From assembly GCA_021811085.1 (NCBI GenBank), contig JAJZPQ010000030.1, positions 1 through 45,261 on the forward strand: 45,261 nt of DNA, given 5' to 3'. The notes below the pieces were generated by a model. The model did not search any database and was not told the DNA's origin. It saw only the letters and a list, made by a program, of their open reading frames with translations. Source of the DNA: Pseudomonadota bacterium. Its GTDB lineage: Bacteria; Pseudomonadota; Gammaproteobacteria; Burkholderiales; SG8-39. Position numbers and translations under genes: made by a program. Positions within the stretch are counted from its first letter, which is position 1. Every line of letters starts with the position of its first letter. Below are positions 9,035 to 16,103 of this stretch, piece by piece.

Positions 9035-9844
9035 ATGGCAGTCGTACTGGACGCGCGGGATCTGAACAAGCATTTCGGCGCGATCACCGCGGCGATGAAC
9101 ATCAATGCCGCGATCGAGCAGGATTCGGTGGTCGGCCTGATCGGCACCAACGGCGCCGGCAAGACCACGTTCATCAACATGATCACCGGCTATATCAAGC
9201 CCGATACCGGCAGCATCGTCTATCAGGGGCGCGATATCACCGCGCTGTCGCCGCGCGAGATCACGCGCGCGGGCATCTGCCGCTCGTTTCAGATTCCGCA
9301 GCTCTACAGCTCGCTCAGCGTGTTCGAGCACATGATGATGGGCCTGGGCGTGGTGCTGCGCAACGCCGGACTGGGCGGATACTTTTCGCGTGGAAGGCCG
9401 AATGTGCCCGGGCACGACGCGCCGGCCGAGGAGGTGGCCGAGCGCATACTCAAACGCTTCGGTCTTTCCGGCTACCGCGACAAGAATGCGCAGGTGCTGC
9501 CGGGCGGGGTGCGCAAGCTGCTCGACATCGCGCTCACCATGGTCGCCAAGCCGACGATCCTGCTGCTCGACGAGCCCACCAGCGGCGTCTCGGCCGAGGA
9601 AAAATTCGGCATCATGGACATGGTGATGAGCGCGGTGAAGGCGGAAGGCGCGACCGTACTGTTCGTCGAGCACGACATGGAAGTCGTGAGCCGCTTCGCG
9701 CAGCGGGTCATCGCATTTTACGACGGCCGCATTATCGCCGATGCGCCGCCCGAGATCGCGCTCACCGACCCCGAGGTCAAGCGCTTCGTGGTCGGCGGTG
9801 CGCTGCACCGCCTGGATGAACAGCAGGCCGCGCCCCATGCTTAG
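9035..9844 (+). CDS. livG: Branched-chain-type ABC transporter ATPase LivG
   Basis: A 269-residue cytoplasmic ATPase. Walker A is GTNGAGKTT (about residues 36-44) and Walker B is ILLLDEPTSGVS (about 174-185), followed by the switch histidine in FVEHDMEVV. The signature region reads LPGGVRKLLDIALTM, where LSGGQ or LSYGQ is usual; the serine is replaced by proline and the glutamine by valine. I chose the ATG at 9035, just after the livM stop. The C-terminal part AEEKFGIMDMVMSAVKAEG and the downstream livF confirm the assignment. Confidence 0.9.
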   Translation: MAVVLDARDLNKHFGAITAAMNINAAIEQDSVVGLIGTNGAGKTTFINMITGYIKPDTGSIVYQGRDITALSPREITRAGICRSFQIPQLYSSLSVFEHMMMGLGVVLRNAGLGGYFSRGRPNVPGHDAPAEEVAERILKRFGLSGYRDKNAQVLPGGVRKLLDIALTMVAKPTILLLDEPTSGVSAEEKFGIMDMVMSAVKAEGATVLFVEHDMEVVSRFAQRVIAFYDGRIIADAPPEIALTDPEVKRFVVGGALHRLDEQQAAPHA

Positions 9845-10484
9845 CGTGCAGAAACTCAATGTGGCGATCCAGTCGGTGCAGATCCTGCGCGACGTTTCGC
9901 TGGAACTGCCGACCGGGACCATGGCCGGCCTGATCGGACGCAACGGCGCGGGCAAAACGACGCTGATGCGCAGCATTATGGGCTTGCTCAAGATCGGCAG
10001 CGGCGCGATCCAATTCAACGATGCCGACCTGATCGCGGCGCCCACCCATGCGCGCACGCGCCTGGGCATAGGTTATATGCCCGAGGATCGCCGCCTGATC
10101 CCCGATCTCACCATCGAGGAGAACGTGCTGGTGCCGGCCTGGGCGGCGCGGTTTCCCGACGCGCAGGCGCGGCTGGAAAAGACCTATCAGATGATTCCCG
10201 AGCTGCGCCAGTTCGCGCCGCGCAAGGGTCTGCAGCTTTCCGGCGGCCAGCAAAAGCTCGCCGCGCTGGGGCGCGCGCTGATGTGCGGCACCAAACTGCT
10301 GCTGCTGGACGAGCCGTTCGAAGGCGTGGCGCCGGCGCTGGCGCAGCGCCTGGTCGAGGTCGTCGCCGATCTCAAGAAGGAGGGGATGTCGGTCATCCTG
10401 TCCGAGTCCGACCTGCAGCATTCCGAGCGCATGGTCGACAAGATCATCGTCATCGACCGCGGCTCGATCACTTCGATCAAATGA
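9837..10484 (+). CDS. livF: Branched-chain-type ABC transporter ATPase LivF
   Basis: A 215-residue second ATPase of the importer. Walker A is GRNGAGKTT (about 34-42), the signature LSGGQQKLAALGRAL is canonical, and Walker B is LLLLDEPFEGVAP. The start at 9837 overlaps the end of livG by 8 nt; an upstream extension in the same frame would read antiparallel to sense within livG and is not needed. It is slightly shorter than usual for LivF (about 235 residues) because the C-terminal tail is missing, but all catalytic motifs are present. It is the last gene of the uptake operon; the next gene is convergent after 19 nt, and I see no terminator hairpin. Confidence 0.9.
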   Translation: MLSVQKLNVAIQSVQILRDVSLELPTGTMAGLIGRNGAGKTTLMRSIMGLLKIGSGAIQFNDADLIAAPTHARTRLGIGYMPEDRRLIPDLTIEENVLVPAWAARFPDAQARLEKTYQMIPELRQFAPRKGLQLSGGQQKLAALGRALMCGTKLLLLDEPFEGVAPALAQRLVEVVADLKKEGMSVILSESDLQHSERMVDKIIVIDRGSITSIK

Positions 10485-10503
10485 GCGCGCGCCGGCCCCC
10501 GGG

Positions 10504-11439
10504 CTAATCGTCCGCGGCAGGCGCCAGGTAGTTGGCCGGAACGTCGGCGCCGTTGATCGGCACGCCCAAGGCGGCGCGCCCGCACTCGTTTCCGGCCTCG
10601 TCGCGATAGACCAGTTCATTGGTGTCGAAATCGTATTCCGGATGCCGGGGCTGGTTCCATTGATCGAGGAAGTGCATGTAGAAAGGGATATACAAGCCCT
10701 GACGCGGATTGTGGTGCTGCAGCGCGAATACGTATTCGGGCTGATGCTTCACCTCGAAACCGGTATGACAATGCTGCACCCAGACGTGGTCGCCCAGAAC
10801 GATGACTTTCCAGAACGGTTCCTGCTCGTAGAATTTCAGCGTGATTTTTTTGCCCGCCTTGCGCAATTCCGCGAGGCAGGCGATGCTGGCTTCGATCTCC
10901 TTGTGAAAGGACAGCAGGGTGATGTCCGGCGGCAGCGAGTCGACGCGGCGGCGCAATCCCTTGCCCACCGGATTGACCAGCATCACGCGAATTTCGTAGG
11001 CGGATTGGAGTGCGCCGCGCAACAGGCTGCGGTCTTCGACGAAGGTGTCATATCCGGTCAGCGTCAGGATGAAGGCATCGCGCGCCGCCGATAGCCGCTT
11101 CACCAGCGCGCGTTCGCGCCGCCGCGACAACCAGCCGCGCCGGTGGTTGCGCGCGTAGGCGAGCGCGGTCAGTTTTGCCATGGCCACTTGTTGCCGATGG
11201 TCCCACACGATCTTGGCGAAATTGAACAGCAGCACCATGACCGAAGCCATGCCTATTTCCGTCGCCAGCAGCAGATTCGCGTCTTTCTCCACCAGCGGCC
11301 ACCATTGGTAGAGAATATATCCGGCCGCCTGCGGCAGCGAAAACGCGATGGCCACCGCGAGCATGGTGATGATCCCGTGCGAAAAGATTTGCCGCAAACT
11401 AAGCAGCAGGCCCTGAGGCCGGGTGCTGTCGTGCATCAT
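10504..11439 (-). CDS. Uncharacterised two-TM membrane protein with cytoplasmic domain
   Basis: About 311 residues. Two transmembrane helices lie near the N-terminus (HGIITMLAVAIAFSLPQAAG and LLLATEIGMASVMVLLF), followed by a basic stretch with GWLSRRRERALVKRL and a soluble alpha/beta domain. That domain contains FILTLTGYDTF, IRVMLVNPVG and FWKVIVLGDHVWVQHCHTGF. The strand pattern recalls phospholipase-D-like folds, but no HKD motif is visible, so I do not assign an enzyme activity. I prefer the ATG at 11439 because GGAG precedes it at 7 nt; an in-frame ATG at 11457 has no SD. The gene is separated from the operon upstream of it by a terminator, and a 12-bp hairpin lies in its leader. Confidence 0.75.
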   Translation of the reverse strand: MMHDSTRPQGLLLSLRQIFSHGIITMLAVAIAFSLPQAAGYILYQWWPLVEKDANLLLATEIGMASVMVLLFNFAKIVWDHRQQVAMAKLTALAYARNHRRGWLSRRRERALVKRLSAARDAFILTLTGYDTFVEDRSLLRGALQSAYEIRVMLVNPVGKGLRRRVDSLPPDITLLSFHKEIEASIACLAELRKAGKKITLKFYEQEPFWKVIVLGDHVWVQHCHTGFEVKHQPEYVFALQHHNPRQGLYIPFYMHFLDQWNQPRHPEYDFDTNELVYRDEAGNECGRAALGVPINGADVPANYLAPAADD

Positions 11440-11470
11440 GGTGATCTCCGAATCCATTGGCGACGGAAAT

Positions 11471-11508
11471 GCGCGCTGAGGCGCGCGCCGCCGTGTGCCT
11501 CAGCGCGC
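11471..11508 (-). promoter_or_regulatory. Perfect 12-bp hairpin in the leader of the two-TM protein gene
   Basis: GCGCGCTGAGGC (11471-11482) pairs perfectly with GCCTCAGCGCGC (11497-11508) around a 14-nt loop. It lies 31 nt before the preferred start of the downstream minus-strand gene and downstream of a separate terminator. It could be a second terminator stem without a T-run, or a leader structure or operator. Only the symmetry is certain. Confidence 0.5.
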
Positions 11509-11543
11509 GGGGGCGCAGCCTGCGAACAGCGCGCTGCAAATAG

Positions 11544-11571
11544 AAAAACGCCCGCAACTTGCGTGCGGGCG
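11544..11571 (-). terminator. Rho-independent terminator of the PA2779-family operon
   Basis: Read on the minus strand, CGCCCGCA, a 7-nt loop and TGCGGGCG form a perfect 8-bp stem followed by TTTTT. It lies 32 nt after the stop codon of the PA2779-family gene, so it ends the three-gene minus-strand operon that begins with the glycine-zipper gene. Confidence 0.85.
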
Positions 11572-11603
11572 CAAAACCGGCACGGCCATCAGGGAGGGAG
11601 GTG

Positions 11604-11999
11604 CTACTTCTTGACCGGCCGGGTAAAGCTGTAAACCTTGGTAAAGCCGAGAATGTCGGTGATCAGCAGCAGGACAAACACGAACACCAGGGCGCCGATG
11701 AATTCACCGCCTGCCGGCAGCGCGTCGATCTTGCCGGCGACGGTGGCCACTTCGTCGTCGCTCAGTGCGTCGACGCGCGCCTTGGCCGCAGCCGCGGTCA
11801 CGCCATTTTTCTCCAATCCGGCGCGCACGTCCTCGCGCTCGAGGTAACGTTGCAGCCTTTGCCGGGCGGAGCCGCTTTGGTTTGCGGCAGCAACGCTATA
11901 GGTCGATATCATCGCCGCCTGCGCCGGTGCGATGGGCAATTCAAAATAGCACAGGCTGACGATCAAAAATCGGATCAGGTTTTTTTCAAAAGTGTTCAT
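11604..11999 (-). CDS. PA2779-family (DUF6627-like) small membrane protein
   Basis: 131 residues. An N-terminal signal-like segment (FLIVSLCYFELPIAPAQAA) is followed by a helical section with repeated ALSDDEVATVAGKIDALPAG and a C-terminal transmembrane helix (FIGALVFVFVLLLITDILGF). This layout and the LSDxEVxxxxxxIDxLPAGG core match the PA2779 family, whose function is unknown. The family is often encoded beside a PA2778-type cysteine peptidase, which I do not see here. GAGAAG precedes the ATG. It is the last gene of a three-gene operon. Confidence 0.75.
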   Translation of the reverse strand: MNTFEKNLIRFLIVSLCYFELPIAPAQAAMISTYSVAAANQSGSARQRLQRYLEREDVRAGLEKNGVTAAAAKARVDALSDDEVATVAGKIDALPAGGEFIGALVFVFVLLLITDILGFTKVYSFTRPVKK

Positions 12000-12048
12000 G
12001 GCAGCTTCTCGCTTTCAGATTGGTCAGACGAGCCGGCAGCTGTCGGCG

Positions 12049-12387
12049 TCATAGGTGCAGCAGCAGGCTCAGGATGAAGAATGTTCCGGCGAAGGCTCCG
12101 GTCAGTACCATTAGATGGTAGAACGCGCGCGGAGCGAGGCTGTCCAGCCAGTATTTGCCCGCGATCAGGGCAAGCACGCCAACCCCAAAATAGTAGAGGC
12201 TGGCCGGCTGATTTTGCTCGATCTGATCGAGGATCCAATACAGCCAGCCGCCGGGTTTGAGCAGGTTCCAGGCGATACCGGCGACGCCGGTCCACATGAG
12301 GCCGTTGAGCAGCAGCGAGGTCAGCCACTCGAATGATCCTTTGGCCCGGTATTCCATGGCAGCCTCGACAGCGGTTGCGCGTTTCAT
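12049..12387 (-). CDS. Uncharacterised three-TM membrane protein
   Basis: 112 residues with three hydrophobic helices: around LLLNGLMWTGVAGIAWNLL, SLYYFGVGVLALIAGKYWL and LMVLTGAFAGTFFILSLLL. The start overlaps the stop of the glycine-zipper gene as ATGA, so the two are translationally coupled. I do not recognise the family. With a glycine-zipper protein before it and a PA2779-family protein after it, an envelope role is likely, but nothing more specific can be said. Confidence 0.7.
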   Translation of the reverse strand: MKRATAVEAAMEYRAKGSFEWLTSLLLNGLMWTGVAGIAWNLLKPGGWLYWILDQIEQNQPASLYYFGVGVLALIAGKYWLDSLAPRAFYHLMVLTGAFAGTFFILSLLLHL

Positions 12388-12935
12388 GAGCGTGCGACCA
12401 CGGTGCCGTCGACGACGCGCACGCGCTCGCCGACCGTAACTGCGGGCGCGCTGGGCTGCGACACCGTGCGGAACGAACCGTCGTCCATATGTACCGTCAC
12501 ACGGTAGCTGTAGTGCTTCTTCACGTTCTTTTCGATTTCGTTGCCGGCGAACGCACCGCCGGCGGCGCCGAGGATAGTCATCGCGGTGTTGCCATTGCCG
12601 CGGCCGATTTGATTTCCGACCACGGCGCCGGTCACGCCGCCCGCGACTGCGCCGAGGCCGGTGGCATCGCCCCTGAGGGCGATCGCATGGATCGATGCGA
12701 CGGTGCCGCAGGCAGCGCAGGTATTGGCGTAGGCCGCGAGTTTTGGTCCAGACTCATGACTCAGGCGCGCTGCCGGCGCGCCGGCTGGCGCCGCTGTCGA
12801 TACGTCGGCTTTGTCAGAATGGGCGTTCGGCAATAGTCCGCCGATCGCCGCGGCCCCTACCAGGCTTACCACCATCACGGATGCGGCGGCGCCCAATATG
12901 AGCGGGTGTGTCTTGCGGATACCGGTAACTTCCAT
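12384..12935 (-). CDS. Glycine-zipper 2TM (17-kDa antigen-like) envelope protein
   Basis: 183 residues. An N-terminal membrane anchor (about 11-34) is followed by a linker, the sequence TCAACGTVASIHAIA, and a glycine-zipper pair (GLGAVAGGVTGAVVGNQIG and ILGAAGGAFAGNEIEKN). A C-terminal beta-rich domain (YSYRVTVHMDDGSFRTVSQ) matches the tail of SlyB/17-kDa surface antigen proteins. Unlike SlyB there is no lipobox, so it is probably held in the inner membrane. AAGGAGAG precedes the ATG. It is the first gene of the operon. Proteins of this type affect envelope integrity; the exact role is unknown. Confidence 0.8.
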   Translation of the reverse strand: MEVTGIRKTHPLILGAAASVMVVSLVGAAAIGGLLPNAHSDKADVSTAAPAGAPAARLSHESGPKLAAYANTCAACGTVASIHAIALRGDATGLGAVAGGVTGAVVGNQIGRGNGNTAMTILGAAGGAFAGNEIEKNVKKHYSYRVTVHMDDGSFRTVSQPSAPAVTVGERVRVVDGTVVARS

Positions 12936-13292
12936 GGCGACTCTCCTTCATCTGTAGATTCACGCCCAGCTGCCGCGACCAGCCGCGCTTGCCAGATTTC
13001 TTGTTGCAGCTGAGCGTCGTGCTGTTTTCCTTTGCAAGCGCCATGCCAGAAATAGTTTCCTCTGCTTCATCAATGCCTTATGTCGTTTGGCTGGACTGGG
13101 ACGTGTGTGCTCGCGAGGAAGATATGTAGTCAATCCACGACAAGCAACTCGGGTGACATCGCGCAAATTGTTGAATCGCCGAGGTTTTGTCCTGTCGTTA
13201 AGCGGCGACATGGCGCAACCAAGAAGCGCCAATGGGGGCGGCGTGCTATTGCAGCGGGAGCAGGGCCCCTTGCGGGGCCCCTCTTGAGCGGA
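12936..13292. other. 357-bp intergenic region
   Basis: No convincing gene. It lies upstream of the glycine-zipper gene and downstream of the FN3-cytochrome lipoprotein gene, both on the minus strand. It must hold the promoter of the glycine-zipper operon, but I see no good -35/-10 pair. A GC-rich hairpin near its right end is listed separately. Short reading frames on both strands have no SD and no family features. Confidence 0.5.
13263..13280 (-). terminator. GC-only hairpin after the FN3-cytochrome gene
   Basis: GGGCCCC and GGGGCCC pair perfectly around TTGC, 12 nt downstream of the stop codon of the minus-strand lipoprotein gene. No T-run follows on the minus strand, so it may act as a weak or factor-assisted terminator or simply protect the 3' end. 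Confidence 0.45.
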
Positions 13293-15446
13293 CTACTGAA
13301 GTGCGGCAGCAATCGCTGCAATCTGGTCCGGCGTGAGCTTGATCGCCGTGCCGGTGCTTGCATTGAACAGGGTGTTCATCGAACTGACGTTGGCAATGCC
13401 GGTGGCGATCAGCGCGGCAGTTGTGCCCTGTTTGTCCGACGCACCCAACGCGCCGTGGCAGCCGCTGCAATACTGCGTGTACAGCGCGGCACCGTCGATC
13501 GCAGCGGCATTAGTCGTCGCGGTCACCTCGGCCGAGGCGGCGCTTTCACCAAGGGCATTCACTGCCGTGACGATGAAGAAATAGGTGCTGCCGTCGGCCA
13601 GTCCAGTCTGAACGTAGGGGCTGGTCGCGGCGGAGACTTTCGTACCCGTCGCGGTAGTCACCCCCGCGGTATTGGACCAATAGACGTTGTAGGAAGTCGC
13701 GCCCGAAACCGCGGACCAGGACAGCGTCACTTGCTTGGCGCCGCCGCTCGCGCTGACCCCGCTCGGTGCCGCCGGAACCGCTGCAGCCGCCGCATTGGTG
13801 GTCGCGCTCGCCTGCACCGAGGGACTGCTCTCGCCCGCGCCATTGACCGCGGTGACGATATAGAAGTAGGTGGTGCTCGCGTTGAGTCCAGTATGCACGT
13901 ACGGGCTGGTTACTGCCGCGATGCGCGTCCCGGTCGAGGTCGTCACGCCGGACGAGGTCGACCAGTATAGGTTGTACGAATTTGCTCCCGTGACGGCGGG
14001 CCAGGAGACGGTTACCTGGCTGTCGCCGCCGGCGGCGCTGACGCCGGTCGGGGCGGTCGGGACGCTTGGCGGCGGCGCATTGGCGGCAAGCGTAGTCGCG
14101 GCCACCTGGACGGAGGCGGGACTCTCGCCCGCGCTATTCACCGCGGTGACGACGTAGAAGTAGGTCGTGGCGTCGCTGAGCCCGGTTTGCACCGCCGGGC
14201 TCGTCACAGCGCTGATCTTCGTGCCGTTGGCGGTGGTGACGCCGGACGTTGTCGACCAGTAAAGATTGTACGAAGTTGCCCCGCTGACTGCCGGCCAGGA
14301 TACGGTGGTTTGTTTGGTGCCGCCGGTGGCTGTCACGCCTGTCGGTGCGGCGGGAATTGTCGGCGCGGGCGTCGTGGCACTGGTGGTTGCCGAGACCGTG
14401 GCCGACGGGGGGCTCCTGCGATGGTCGTTCAGCGCCCTGACCATGAAGTAGTAGGTGGTATTTGCGGCCAGGCCCTTCAGCACGAACGGGCTGGTGACGT
14501 TCTTGACCTGTTTCGCATCTGTGTCTTCGCTATCCTCCTCCTGGGCGACGGCGGATCTGGTCGCGTAGAACAGGTTATAGGATGTCGCGTTGGGGACCGG
14601 ATCCCAGGAAACGGTCACTTGGCCGTCGCCGCCCGTGGCGGTCACGCCGGTCGGCGCGCCCGGACGCGGACCCGGTTTGGGCAGGTCGTTGTCGTTGTCG
14701 GTGAAATTCCCGCCCTCGACGTCTTTGACCTGGGCCGTGAATAGGACGGCATCGGTGGTCGAGTTGGTGATCGTGAGGGTGCCGTTGGACAGCGTGACTT
14801 TCACATTGTCGAACACGGCGTCCAGACCGGCATGGTCCGCAGTATAGGTGCCGGTTACCGGATTGACGTTGCTTGCGTTGAACGCGGCGAGCAAGGGCTG
14901 GAGTTTTGCCTGCAGGGTCGCGACCGCGTTCGGCATGCCTGCTTTGATCTTGCCGATCGTGGCCGGATCGGGTTTGTCGAATACCGATGCTGGATCATCC
15001 ACACCGGCGGCATTTGCCAGCGCAACGCCGGACAGCGGATTGATGTTGGCGGTGCCAGGCTTATCCGCGAAAGAAAACAAGGTGCGGTTTACTCCGTCCG
15101 CGGTCCCGGTCGCTTTCAGCAGAAAAGGGGCCTGCATGTCCGAGACGTCGATGGAGAACGAGCCGTCGCTCGCGATGACCGTGGTCTTGTCCTTGCTTGT
15201 CGCAGAGGAATCTCTGAGCGTCACCTGTCCGGCTAAGGGGGAGCCTGTGGCGGCTACGCCGCTGACCGTTTGCGACGAAATGCCGCTGCCGCTGCCGCCG
15301 CCACCGCTGCCGCAGCCGGCGATCAGTGCGCCGATGAGCAGCAGGCCGAGCATGGCGATTGCGGCGCTGCCTCGTCGCAGCAGTTCGCCTTTTAGGTAGC
15401 TTACTTGCCAGGATCTGCTCGATCCATCCGGTAAATATTGTCGCAT
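13293..15446 (-). CDS. Lipoprotein with four FN3 repeats and a C-terminal cytochrome c domain
   Basis: 717 residues. A signal segment ends in the lipobox IGALIAGC (about residue 45), followed by a Gly/Ser linker and an N-terminal domain (about 60-250) with a carboxypeptidase-regulatory-like start (VSGVAATGSPLAGQVTL). Four fibronectin type III repeats follow at about 261-364, 365-462, 463-557 and 558-650, each with SYNLYW- and TYFYVVTAVN-type strands. The last 67 residues form a minimal c-type cytochrome with one haem site, CSGCH, and a possible distal methionine in NVSSMNTLF. AAGGAG precedes the ATG. A secreted or surface electron carrier on an adhesive stalk is a reasonable reading, but no partner is encoded nearby. 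Confidence 0.85.
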   Translation of the reverse strand: MRQYLPDGSSRSWQVSYLKGELLRRGSAAIAMLGLLLIGALIAGCGSGGGGSGSGISSQTVSGVAATGSPLAGQVTLRDSSATSKDKTTVIASDGSFSIDVSDMQAPFLLKATGTADGVNRTLFSFADKPGTANINPLSGVALANAAGVDDPASVFDKPDPATIGKIKAGMPNAVATLQAKLQPLLAAFNASNVNPVTGTYTADHAGLDAVFDNVKVTLSNGTLTITNSTTDAVLFTAQVKDVEGGNFTDNDNDLPKPGPRPGAPTGVTATGGDGQVTVSWDPVPNATSYNLFYATRSAVAQEEDSEDTDAKQVKNVTSPFVLKGLAANTTYYFMVRALNDHRRSPPSATVSATTSATTPAPTIPAAPTGVTATGGTKQTTVSWPAVSGATSYNLYWSTTSGVTTANGTKISAVTSPAVQTGLSDATTYFYVVTAVNSAGESPASVQVAATTLAANAPPPSVPTAPTGVSAAGGDSQVTVSWPAVTGANSYNLYWSTSSGVTTSTGTRIAAVTSPYVHTGLNASTTYFYIVTAVNGAGESSPSVQASATTNAAAAAVPAAPSGVSASGGAKQVTLSWSAVSGATSYNVYWSNTAGVTTATGTKVSAATSPYVQTGLADGSTYFFIVTAVNALGESAASAEVTATTNAAAIDGAALYTQYCSGCHGALGASDKQGTTAALIATGIANVSSMNTLFNASTGTAIKLTPDQIAAIAAALQ
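13497..14354 (-). repeat. Tandem FN3-coding repeats (three close copies)
   Basis: Residues 365-650 are three near-copies of a roughly 95-residue FN3 unit that are visibly similar also at the DNA level, each beginning AAP(T/S)GV and ending near AATT or ATTNAA. The first FN3 unit (N-terminal to these) is more diverged and carries an acidic insert, AQEEDSEDTDAK. The pattern indicates internal duplication, so copy number may vary between strains. Confidence 0.7.
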
Positions 15447-15741
15447 TTGAATCTCCTTTTGCTTGTAGCGCGAGCTTGACGTTGCCTGTTGCCGCAGCTT
15501 TGTGGCGACGCTGCGGGCGTTCAGGGTTTAGGTGGAACCGGGACGGAAGACGCTGGCGCCGATGGCGGGCGGGCTTCCCCCGCCTATGCATATGCAATCG
15601 CTGTGCCAGAATGACTTATGCTATTAGGATCAGCGTCTTGCTTTGACGGTGCCGGTTCCGGCCGGCGTTGCTGGAGCTGCGTCTGTCGCCGTACCCCGAC
15701 GCCCTTGCAGCGCAGGCGGCACGATCGGCGGTGGCGGCGGT

Positions 15742-16032
15742 TCAGCGTCCAGTGCGCCGAGTGCAGTAATCCCTTCCGTCCTTCCAGCCTTGCACCAGGG
15801 CGGCGTCGCCCCTGGGATGCTGCGCCGGATGCGCGGAAGCATGACGCGCAGACTCGCAGCCGGCGGTGAAGCCGCGCTTGTATTCGGGCGGGAAACCAGA
15901 AAGATTGATGGTGTCGGTCACGCGCGCCGGATCCTCCGCGCCCGGACGCAGCGAGGTGGAGGCGCAGCCGGCGAGGATCGCGCCAAGCGACAGCGACAGG
16001 ATCTGTCGCCAGGCGGCTAGCGGCTTCTTCAT
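15742..16032 (-). CDS. Small uncharacterised lipoprotein
   Basis: 96 residues from the ATG at 16032. A signal peptide ends in LGAILAGC (cysteine 23), followed by a short mature domain with FPPEYKRGFTAGCESAR and GDAALVQGWKDGRDYC. Such paired YxxGxxxGC and YxxGWxDGxxxC-like motifs occur in a family of small proteobacterial lipoproteins of unknown function. A longer frame reaches 16107 but would put a basic stretch before the signal. The 295 bp between this gene and the FN3-cytochrome gene (15447-15741) hold nothing I can identify. Confidence 0.65.
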   Translation of the reverse strand: MKKPLAAWRQILSLSLGAILAGCASTSLRPGAEDPARVTDTINLSGFPPEYKRGFTAGCESARHASAHPAQHPRGDAALVQGWKDGRDYCTRRTGR

Positions 16033-16103
16033 TTCGATGCTGGGTGCGGTGCAGTCCATGCATGAGCGAAAGCAAAGCGCATGCCCGCTGCCTTGTTCCC
16101 GCG

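Noticed and set aside
12960-13232. 90-residue minus-strand frame in the 357-bp intergenic region
   Set aside because: No SD, low-complexity basic composition, no recognisable domain.
13497-14354. Regularly spaced repeats that might be a CRISPR or satellite array
   Set aside because: They are about 290 bp long, in frame, and encode FN3 domains of one lipoprotein.
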